40,112 nt of DNA from IMG/VR virus record IMGVR_UViG_3300025122_000048, positions 1 to 40,112 of that record, one strand, 5' to 3'. Position 1 is the stretch's first letter, and the number at the start of each line of letters is the position of its first letter. The translations under genes and the position numbers were made by a program. A model generated the notes under the pieces. It worked only from the letters and a program-made list of their open reading frames with translations. It did no database searches and was not told the origin of the DNA. Positions 33,766 to 40,112 of the stretch are shown piece by piece. The stretch comes from a virus.

Positions 33766-34473
33766 ATGGGATTTCTCGATCATAGCACAAACAATATTAT
33801 TCTAGACGCAGTATTGACAGATTTAGGCAGGAGAGCGCTGTCGAGAAATGATGGAAGTTTTTCGATATTTAAATTTGCATTCTCAGACGAGGAAGTTGAT
33901 TACGGTCATATCGTTAATTTTGGCCGGACAGTAGGAAAAGAAAAGATAGAGAAGAATACTCCTATTCTTGAGGCGACCACACAGGGTAACTTGGGTCAAA
34001 AGTATCGGTGTAGATCTGTTAATAATGATTCTCTTACGAGGTTGCCAACACTAGCATTAGAAACATCTTTAACCAATGATACAGTAGTTCTATCTAGAAC
34101 AGGTACGAGTACAACGGCACCAACAAATAAGACAGTAGTAGTTAAACAAGCCATATCAGGCGCAGGAACAATGGATCCAGACTTAACAGACTTCAGTTTC
34201 AGAGTTACTCTTGATAATTTATTTTTGACATTGTCTGGTAAGGTTCCAGATAGTGTCGATGAAAATGATATGGCAGTATATACTATTGAAGCAAATCCTA
34301 GTATAACATCACAGAATACATCGAATCTCAATTTAGTTGTTGTAGCGAGATCTGTTTCAGATGACCTATTTGATAGCTATAAGAGAAAGGGAACTTCTAT
34401 AGTTGATAAGATATGTACAGTTTCTGGAATTAACTCTGGTGCCTTTGTAAGTTTTAGAATTCAGATATCGTAA
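33766..34473 (+). CDS. Virion protein, N-terminally related to the 404-aa protein
   Basis: This 235-residue protein begins GFLDHSTNNIILDAVLTDLG, followed by GSFSIFKFAFSDEEVDY. The N-terminal 45 residues share their plan with the protein at 23671 (GILD, I-D-x-V-x-T-x-x-GR, then a strand and acidic turn), while the rest is shorter and different. The remainder is beta-rich: VVVKQAISGAG, FSFRVTLDNLFLTLSGK, LVVVARSVSDDLF and a final FVSFRIQIS strand. The start ATG follows CAGGAG at a good distance. It is probably a tail or baseplate component of a phage-specific family; function unknown. Confidence 0.65.
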   Translation: MGFLDHSTNNIILDAVLTDLGRRALSRNDGSFSIFKFAFSDEEVDYGHIVNFGRTVGKEKIEKNTPILEATTQGNLGQKYRCRSVNNDSLTRLPTLALETSLTNDTVVLSRTGTSTTAPTNKTVVVKQAISGAGTMDPDLTDFSFRVTLDNLFLTLSGKVPDSVDENDMAVYTIEANPSITSQNTSNLNLVVVARSVSDDLFDSYKRKGTSIVDKICTVSGINSGAFVSFRIQIS

Positions 34474-34488
34474 TTTGGAGAATTAGTA

Positions 34489-35739
34489 GTGGCTACATTT
34501 AAGGAAATATCTGATGCTGACATTAAAACCGCAAGATCGTTTTTAAATCAGCTTGTAGATATCATTCAGGAAGATATATCTGGATCAAATACTAGAAAAA
34601 AATATCAGGTCTTTGTGACGGGCGGCGTTGGCCCCGGAGTTACATCATCGCTATTTCAGACAGTTTATGATCAAGATTTCACACTTCAGACAGCTAACCC
34701 TATTTTTGATCTTACGGTTGGATTATTCTCTGGAAGTAACGCTGTCGTTTCATGCTCTAGCGGAGTTGACTCAACAGGAAAGGTTTTATTCCCATCTAAC
34801 TCTCTTATGATGAGAGAGAAGGTAAGCAATTATAGACAGTTTTCTCAACTCCTTTTAGGCGATGCAAATTCACAATTCGCATCCCCGTTTGGAAGTTCAA
34901 CAACGACAGATTCAATTGACTCAGCAATGTTCATAACAATTAAGCGACTATTCGCTAGAGATATGATAAAGCGTGAGTCGTTTGCTATGAAATTTTATTC
35001 ATCTGCTTCACACAATGAGGATACAGATAAGCCAAACTTAGCACAAACATCAGAGTCTGGATCAACAATATTTACAGACGTCGGTGCTGCAGCAAACTTA
35101 GAGAGCGCATTTGGCGGTGAGGTGGGCAATATCGTAGACGCATCAAATACAGATGATAGCGTTGGTCTACTATTTTATCAGCAGGGGATTGCTGTTTTTG
35201 ACATGAAGAAGATACTTTCTGGCACAGAGCATGTGTCTGGAACAATTGCTGCAATGAATAATAAAAATCCCTCATCCGTCGGGTATGGAAAGACAATAAT
35301 TGGATCGTGGGATCCAATAAAGAGAACGCATCCGCTCGGTCGCTCATCTAACGCATCGGCAAAGTTCATTCCAGATCTCATGACATCTGGATCAATTGAC
35401 AATATAGTCAATCACCTCGCTAGCTGTAGATTTAGCTCAGGCTCTAATACAGCTATGACATTCCAGAATCTCACTAACATAAATTCGACACTGATTTTTG
35501 CTAGGGCTACAGCTGATGAATTTAACTATTCTTCTAACCCAACATATGTCAATTCTGTTGATAATAGAATCCGAGTAATTGAAATAGGACAGGAGGCAAC
35601 TCAAAAGGCATTTTGTTTCATAACGACTGTTGGTCTCTATGATGCCAATGACAATCTACTGGCTGTGGCAAAGTTATCTCGTCCAATTGAAAAGAACAAT
35701 GAAAAGGATATAACTATCAGGGTCAGACTAGATTTCTAA
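34489..35739 (+). CDS. Virion protein with shared C-terminal module, 416 aa
   Basis: The start is GTG 34489 behind TTGGAGAA. The N-terminal helix ISDADIKTARSFLNQLVDII is followed by GVGPGVTSSLFQTVYDQDF and FDLTVGLFSGS, a start pattern seen in large environmental myophages. The middle has LMMREKVSNYRQFSQLLLG. The C-terminal module contains ADEFNYSSNPTYVNS, FCFITTVGLYDANDNLLAVA and then a basic-acidic segment ending IRVRLDF. The same module ends the next protein. It follows the 235-residue protein by 15 bases and precedes the LamG protein by 9, so the three probably assemble together. Exact role unknown; a tail-fibre base or baseplate adaptor is plausible. Confidence 0.65.
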   Translation: MATFKEISDADIKTARSFLNQLVDIIQEDISGSNTRKKYQVFVTGGVGPGVTSSLFQTVYDQDFTLQTANPIFDLTVGLFSGSNAVVSCSSGVDSTGKVLFPSNSLMMREKVSNYRQFSQLLLGDANSQFASPFGSSTTTDSIDSAMFITIKRLFARDMIKRESFAMKFYSSASHNEDTDKPNLAQTSESGSTIFTDVGAAANLESAFGGEVGNIVDASNTDDSVGLLFYQQGIAVFDMKKILSGTEHVSGTIAAMNNKNPSSVGYGKTIIGSWDPIKRTHPLGRSSNASAKFIPDLMTSGSIDNIVNHLASCRFSSGSNTAMTFQNLTNINSTLIFARATADEFNYSSNPTYVNSVDNRIRVIEIGQEATQKAFCFITTVGLYDANDNLLAVAKLSRPIEKNNEKDITIRVRLDF

Positions 35740-35748
35740 TGGTAATTA

Positions 35749-38250
35749 ATGTCCCTTATAAAGATCCTGCCAGAGTACTTAGAAACATTTTCTCTTAGGT
35801 TACACCCTCAGGTAAACTATTTAAGTTCGTCATATCAACTTCCGACCTCTCTTACGACAGGTTCGATGCCGCTCGCTGCAAGGCCAAGCAAGTGTCTAAA
35901 AAACTTAATCGATCCATCCCAGCATGGTCAAAATTCATTCGCTGTCAATAGTCCTGGAGCAGTTGGATTTAATGAGGGAGATTATTCACTAGTCACAAAT
36001 TTAGAGTCAATAAGCGAGACAGTTAGAGAAAATAGAAGAGCTGGAACCACTGTAAACGTTTTAAATGAATTAAACAACTACATGACTACTGTAAATTCAT
36101 CATCTCAAATAGCAAGAAATACAAAGAGATTAGAGATAACAAGATTTGATCCACCATTCACATTTACAAAAAATTCCACCGTTAAAAATATCACACGAAA
36201 TGTGTTAATGCCGTATTACATATCTGACTATGATATGTGTCAATTTGGCTATACAAATTATAGCACTTTAAATTTTTTTACAGGATCTGGAATACCAACC
36301 AATTCAGCGATACTTTATCCCAACTTTTGGTTAAAGCCGGGAGGTTTAACTGCTTATTCTTCTGGAAGCCGTCGCCCATACTCTCCGTCAGGACCATTTA
36401 CATTCGACTTCTACATAAATCCTAGATATACAAATGATGTGGGCAAGCCATATCACGCAGGAACAATACTGCATGTAACCTCAACCTATGCTGTATCACT
36501 TATATCTGGCAGCCTAACAGATGGAGATGGAAGTGCGGGTTCATTTAGAATATTGCTTCAATTGAGTCATAGTGCAGATGTACCGCCCGATAGGATAAAT
36601 CTCAATGTCCCCAATAATAAACGCCCCTACCCGCAGAATCTGGCCTTTGTATCAGATGATCACGCACTTCTAAGAAATCACTGGCACCACGTGTCAATTA
36701 GGTGGGGAACTAGATCTGTGTACCATGGAACAGGCACAATGTTTGTCGATAATCGCCTTGTGGGTAAGTTTGCTGTAAATTCTGGATCAATTCTTCCAGC
36801 TAGGGATGTCGCGTGTGGCGCTCTAGTTCTTGGAAATTATTTAAATTTACCATCAGATCAGAATGAGGCAAGATTCTTTAATGAGACAGACGCTTTAGCA
36901 GAGGGAGTCTACCCATACCTGGATTTTGGATTCTATTATAATTCTAACCCAAATTATTATAATTTTAAAAATCCACTTAACGCTGAGCTTCATGATATAA
37001 AAATATTAGATCGATATGTTCCTCGACATGAACTCGTAGAATTTGGAAAGAGCGGAAGAAAAAATACAGATGGTCTAATGTTCTATGTGCCTCCATTCTT
37101 TGTGAAGGAGACTCGAACGAGAGAGTCTCTCATAACTCCATTTCAAACTGAAAGAAAATCACCGGCACACCCATTTAATACGACATTTTCATTTGGTGTG
37201 GGTGGATTTATGATGAATCTGCAAAATCACGTCCGAGAGTTTAAGAGAGGGGCGTACCCAAGATTAATAAATCTAACAGCCTCAACAATAGACTATACGG
37301 TTCTTGATATAACAGCAAATGGCTATGCCTTTGGAACAGCATCAAATAGAAAGAGAAATCTTACAATTCTTCCTAATGATAATGGTCTATTCACCCCTGA
37401 TTTTGATTTGCTATTAAGCGGAACTGTTAAAACTAGCATGTCGACATTCAAGCACATACTTGGAGGATATGATCTAAGCATGGTTAGCATAAATGAGATG
37501 TGTAGAACGGGATCAGCGTATAAGGGACTACCAACAGTATCTCCTAGGGCACTCAATCAAGCTGAGAATAATGAATCTCTAACTCTACAGGATGATACAA
37601 GCCCGAATACAATAGTGAGTCAAATAGCGGGCGTTACACCCACGCGACTAGGGGGCACGCTGTCACCCGTCGGACCAATTTTAACAATCTTCCAGAGAAC
37701 TAGAGATCCTAGCTCCAATGAGATATCGATGTTTGATATTTCAAATTTATTTTATGGAAATAGGATTCTTCCAGAAAGCTTTCACCTATATGACAATAAT
37801 CTCTCAGGGTCAGGCGGAAAGATTCGCATGACGCTAAAGGATAACGGTAAGGGAGGTCTATATAGGGCAGATTCGCTAACAAAACATGCAAAGTGGGCAA
37901 ATGTGGGAACTATTTTGTATAATGAGGGAATAGTTGTAATAAAGAACCCATCTCTGTCATATTTTGGAAAGCGTGAGTTCGAAACACAGTTCAAGGGCGA
38001 ACACAATGCTCATATTTTAACTATTAATATGCCTGCCGGAACTGGATTAATAAATTCTTCATCTAACCCAGTATATCAGGCAGTATCAGCATCATTTGAT
38101 GCAAATGAGTATGATCCAAAGTTTGTTTATATTACTGGGTTTAACCTTCACGATGACAATTTAAATGTAATAATGAGAGGAAACCTTGCGCAACCCGTTA
38201 AAAAGCGACAGACCGATGAGATGGTAATTAAATTTAAGATGGATTTTTAA
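35749..38250 (+). CDS. LamG-domain virion protein with shared C-terminal module, 833 aa
   Basis: The protein has an N-terminal region with ILPEYLETFSLRLHPQVNYL. A LamG/concanavalin-like sandwich follows at about 215-425 (GPFTFDFYINPRYT, SFRILLQLSH, HWHHVSIRWG, GTMFVDNRLVGKF, LHDIKILDRYV). A long middle contains LNQAENNESLTLQDDTSPN-type segments. The C-terminal module NSSSNPVYQAV, FVYITGFNLHDDNLNVI and FKMDF matches that of the preceding protein. The LamG part suggests glycan binding and the shared module suggests a common docking site on the virion; both are inferences. ATG 35749 has only a weak ribosome site nearby, so coupling to the gene 9 bases upstream is likely. It ends one base before the RuvC-like gene. 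Confidence 0.65.
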   Translation: MSLIKILPEYLETFSLRLHPQVNYLSSSYQLPTSLTTGSMPLAARPSKCLKNLIDPSQHGQNSFAVNSPGAVGFNEGDYSLVTNLESISETVRENRRAGTTVNVLNELNNYMTTVNSSSQIARNTKRLEITRFDPPFTFTKNSTVKNITRNVLMPYYISDYDMCQFGYTNYSTLNFFTGSGIPTNSAILYPNFWLKPGGLTAYSSGSRRPYSPSGPFTFDFYINPRYTNDVGKPYHAGTILHVTSTYAVSLISGSLTDGDGSAGSFRILLQLSHSADVPPDRINLNVPNNKRPYPQNLAFVSDDHALLRNHWHHVSIRWGTRSVYHGTGTMFVDNRLVGKFAVNSGSILPARDVACGALVLGNYLNLPSDQNEARFFNETDALAEGVYPYLDFGFYYNSNPNYYNFKNPLNAELHDIKILDRYVPRHELVEFGKSGRKNTDGLMFYVPPFFVKETRTRESLITPFQTERKSPAHPFNTTFSFGVGGFMMNLQNHVREFKRGAYPRLINLTASTIDYTVLDITANGYAFGTASNRKRNLTILPNDNGLFTPDFDLLLSGTVKTSMSTFKHILGGYDLSMVSINEMCRTGSAYKGLPTVSPRALNQAENNESLTLQDDTSPNTIVSQIAGVTPTRLGGTLSPVGPILTIFQRTRDPSSNEISMFDISNLFYGNRILPESFHLYDNNLSGSGGKIRMTLKDNGKGGLYRADSLTKHAKWANVGTILYNEGIVVIKNPSLSYFGKREFETQFKGEHNAHILTINMPAGTGLINSSSNPVYQAVSASFDANEYDPKFVYITGFNLHDDNLNVIMRGNLAQPVKKRQTDEMVIKFKMDF

Positions 38251-38802
38251 ATGATACTTGGACTTGATATTTCAACAAGCTGTACGGGATGGTGTCTATT
38301 AGACAATATGGGAACGTTATCCTCAATGGGTTATATATCTCTTAAAAATAAGAAGAATCTGTTTGAAAAGGCAGAAACTGTTAAAGAATGCTTATCACTT
38401 CTTCACATACAAAATGATATAAAGAAGATTTTTATAGAGGAAAATCTTCAATCATTTCGATCAGGATTTTCATCAGCGCAGACACTGTCCACTCTTGCAA
38501 GATTCAATGGAATAGTATCTTATCTATGTTTCGAGGAATTCTATTCAGAGCCAATATTTTTAAATGTAAATTCTTCTAGAAAGAATGTTGGAATTAAAAT
38601 AGAGAGAGAGAAGAATTGTGGAATATCTACAAAACAACAGGTTCTTGACTGGGTTACATCTAATCTGTCTGGATCATATGTGTGGCCAACAAAAACCCTA
38701 AGAGGCGGACCACGAAGAGGGCAGGTTGTTTTAGAGCCAGGCTGCTATGATATGGCCGATGCCTATGTTATAGCTTCGGCTGGCGCTAAGATGAACACTT
38801 AA
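38251..38802 (+). CDS. RuvC-like Holliday junction resolvase
   Basis: This 183-residue protein has the RNase H-fold of RuvC: ILGLDISTSCTGW with D6 at the first strand, FIEEN with E63/E64, and YDMADAYVIA with D167 and D170 as the last acidic residues. NSSRKNVGIKI and STKQQVLDWV correspond to the conserved middle of phage RuvC-like enzymes. It would cut branched DNA during recombination-dependent replication or before packaging, replacing the unrelated endonuclease VII (gp49) of T4. Start ATG directly follows the preceding stop, without a ribosome site of its own, so it is probably coupled to the virion gene upstream. Length is close to bacterial RuvC (about 170). Confidence 0.82.
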   Translation: MILGLDISTSCTGWCLLDNMGTLSSMGYISLKNKKNLFEKAETVKECLSLLHIQNDIKKIFIEENLQSFRSGFSSAQTLSTLARFNGIVSYLCFEEFYSEPIFLNVNSSRKNVGIKIEREKNCGISTKQQVLDWVTSNLSGSYVWPTKTLRGGPRRGQVVLEPGCYDMADAYVIASAGAKMNT

Positions 38803-38822
38803 ATAATATGTGTTATCTTTTT
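38788..38822 (+). terminator. Possible weak intrinsic terminator
   Basis: AAGATGAACAC (38788-38798) pairs with GTGTTATCTT (38810-38819), giving ten base pairs with one bulged G at 38793, and the right arm runs into TTTTT (38818-38822). The loop of 11 bases contains the stop codon region of the RuvC-like gene. The stem has only four G-C pairs, so termination would be partial. It separates the virion/resolvase genes from the primase gene, which starts three bases later with no clear ribosome site. Confidence 0.35.
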
Positions 38823-38824
38823 AA

Positions 38825-39790
38825 GTGGAAACTTTTACTTTAAAAATATCATTTCTTAGACAGATATTTGGATCAGTAGAAATAGCAAGAGATAATATTA
38901 ACGTAGCAGTTAGCTGTCCTGCTTGCAACGATACATCTGATAAGAAAAAGCTTTCAATCAATGTAGAAACTTGGAATTGTCACTGCTGGGTTTGTGGAAT
39001 AAAGGGGAAAAATCCATATAAGATAATAAAGGACCACATAGACCCAGCTGCTGCTAATACGTTTAAAGACAGGTTTAGGCTAGGTGGCAGCATAGAGAAA
39101 TCTTTGATATCAGATATTGAAGAGGAGGTACATCTTCCAGACGGATTTTTACCATTATTTGTCAAGCGCAAATCACAAGATCCCGATATAAAAAGTTGCT
39201 TGTCATATCTCAGATCAAGAAATGTCAATTATAATGACCTGTGGTATTTTAAATTAGGAACATGTAATACAGGTGCGCTTAGAAGAAGAATTATAATTCC
39301 ATCTTTTGACATGGATGGTGAACTAAATTATTTTTCTGCAAGATCAATAGATGAAAATTCTAGAATGAAGTATTTGAATTCTAAAAATAAAAAAACAGAT
39401 ATTATCTTTAATGAGATAAACATTGACTGGGAGAAAGATTTGACGTTAGTGGAGGGACCATTTGATTTATTTAAGTGTAATCAAAATGCGACATGTCTTC
39501 TTGGATCTAGTTTAAGATCTGAATCATTATTATTTAAAAAAATAATTGCAAACAAAACTCCTGTAACACTAGCTCTAGACTCAGATATGAAAAAAAAATC
39601 AATGAAGATAGCAGAGATGTTAATGTCGTATAGCTGTAATGTTAGAATTTTGGATTTGGGAAAATTTCATGATGTTGGAGATATGAGTAGATTAGATTTT
39701 AAAATGGCTAGCGCTGAAGCAATTACATGGTCTAGAAAATTATCTATGCTGGAAAAAATTTCGTCAATTGGAACGGGATCATTACTTTAA
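38825..39790 (+). CDS. 61: DNA primase, T4 gp61-like (DnaG-type)
   Basis: This 321-residue protein has an N-terminal zinc-binding motif, C31-x2-C34 and C54-x2-C57 (CPAC...CWVC). The basic catalytic segment ALRRRIIIPSFDMDGELNYF is at 151-170, then SARSIDENSRMKYLNS. A TOPRIM core has E210 in LVEGPFD and the acidic pair D252/D254 in LALDSDMKKK. These are the elements of DnaG-type primases that make RNA primers for lagging strands; the length matches T4 gp61 (342). A helicase partner is not in the window. The start is GTG 38825, because a TAA lies directly upstream in frame; no strong ribosome site is visible. It is followed after an 87-base gap by the gp47-like gene. Confidence 0.85.
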   Translation: METFTLKISFLRQIFGSVEIARDNINVAVSCPACNDTSDKKKLSINVETWNCHCWVCGIKGKNPYKIIKDHIDPAAANTFKDRFRLGGSIEKSLISDIEEEVHLPDGFLPLFVKRKSQDPDIKSCLSYLRSRNVNYNDLWYFKLGTCNTGALRRRIIIPSFDMDGELNYFSARSIDENSRMKYLNSKNKKTDIIFNEINIDWEKDLTLVEGPFDLFKCNQNATCLLGSSLRSESLLFKKIIANKTPVTLALDSDMKKKSMKIAEMLMSYSCNVRILDLGKFHDVGDMSRLDFKMASAEAITWSRKLSMLEKISSIGTGSLL

Positions 39791-39837
39791 ATTTTGATAC
39801 TTATTTATACCGACAGTAATTTTGTACAGTTGATAGA

Positions 39838-39858
39838 TTTGTGTAATAATTTTGTGTA
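39838..39858 (+). repeat. Direct repeat TTTGTGTA before the gp47-like gene
   Basis: TTTGTGTA occurs at 39838-39845 and 39851-39858, 13 bases apart, and the related TAATTTTGT at 39817-39825 and 39847-39855. All lie in the 87-base gap between primase and the gp47-like gene, which otherwise holds only AT-rich sequence and a TATTTATA at 39802. The repeats could be an operator or part of a promoter; nothing in the sequence decides this. Confidence 0.3.
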
Positions 39859-39877
39859 GGGCGAATGAGCATTATTA

Positions 39878-40112
39878 ATGAAAGTTATTCATATAGCTGA
39901 CATACACTGGCGGGGTCTGTCTCGTCATGACGAGTATAGAGAGTCATTTTCTAAATTTTTCGAACAGGCAAGATCTTTAAATCCAGATATTATCTATGTC
40001 GGAGGAGATATTGTTCACAATAAGACGCAGGGTATATCTCCTGAGCTGATAGACAGTCTCTGTTGGTGGTTTAATGGGTTATCTGATATTGCACCCACCC
40101 ATGTGATTCTGG
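39878..40112 (+). CDS. 47: Recombination nuclease, gp47/SbcD-like (3' end outside window)
   Basis: The first 78 residues are visible. They begin MKVIHIADIHWRG with the metal ligands D8 and H10 of calcineurin-type phosphoesterases, and continue with DIIYVGGDIVHNK containing D44, H47 and N48. This matches gp47 of T4 and SbcD/Mre11, which with gp46/SbcC resect DNA ends for recombination-dependent replication. A gp46 gene would be expected downstream. The ATG at 39878 is chosen from the motif; the nearest GTAGGG is about 16 bases upstream, an unusually long distance. A second ATG at 39865 in another frame gives only an 11-codon peptide. Confidence 0.85.
   Translation, partial: MKVIHIADIHWRGLSRHDEYRESFSKFFEQARSLNPDIIYVGGDIVHNKTQGISPELIDSLCWWFNGLSDIAPTHVIL

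Noticed and set aside
39802-39809. TATTTATA, the exact complement of the T4 late promoter box TATAAATA
   Set aside because: It would drive transcription leftward, against all genes in the window, and several such 8-mers are expected by chance in AT-rich DNA.
1-40112. tRNA genes, introns, homing endonucleases, insertion sequences or attachment sites
   Set aside because: Gaps between genes are at most 87 bases, none shows a cloverleaf, and no transposase, integrase or GIY-YIG/HNH motif was seen in the translated genes.

Overview
The window is part of the genome of a large tailed phage with a contractile tail (myovirus), distantly related to the T4 group. This rests on protein families readable in the sequence. 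They include a gp55-like late sigma factor, gp25- and gp6-like baseplate wedge proteins, and a large wedge protein of the gp7/tail protein I kind. There is also a gp61-like primase with zinc finger and TOPRIM, the start of a gp47/SbcD-like nuclease, and a long run of very large Ser/Asn/Gly-rich virion proteins. Every gene I can support lies on the + strand, packed with short gaps or start/stop overlaps. Base composition is mostly AT-rich, with one strikingly GC-richer block. Style and composition suggest an environmental (aquatic) phage; the host cannot be read from the sequence.

Layout. (1) 1-5739 is a sugar cassette: the tail of a probable glycosyltransferase, a short UDP-glucose dehydrogenase-like enzyme, an NAD-dependent sugar epimerase and two GT-B glycosyltransferases, with a Cas4/AddB-type Fe-S PD-(D/E)XK nuclease placed among them. 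(2) 5736-7136 is a transcription block: a small membrane protein, the late sigma factor and a 121-residue helical protein that may be its partner. (3) 7139-16646 holds the baseplate: an OB-fold hub/spike-like protein, a 56-residue acidic protein, gp25-like and gp6-like proteins, a DNRLRE-like protein and a 1224-residue wedge protein carrying two LamG-type domains. (4) 16655-38250 holds adsorption and other virion proteins: a 1526-residue LamG protein in a GC-rich block, a tail-fibre protein with NDSG repeats, two FN3-like proteins, several large proteins I do not recognise, and two neighbours sharing a C-terminal module. (5) 38251-40112 holds DNA metabolism: a RuvC-like resolvase, the primase and the beginning of the gp47-like nuclease.

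How the parts may work together (inference): the sigma factor, and perhaps the protein after it, would switch on the late virion genes that follow. The sugar genes could supply UDP-hexuronic acids and transferases to modify virion, DNA or host surface glycans. The LamG, FN3-like and fibre proteins would build the host-recognition apparatus around a T4-type wedge. The resolvase, primase and gp47-like nuclease belong to recombination-dependent replication. No tRNA, CRISPR array, insertion sequence, integrase or intron was seen, and no gene-free stretch exceeds about 90 bases.
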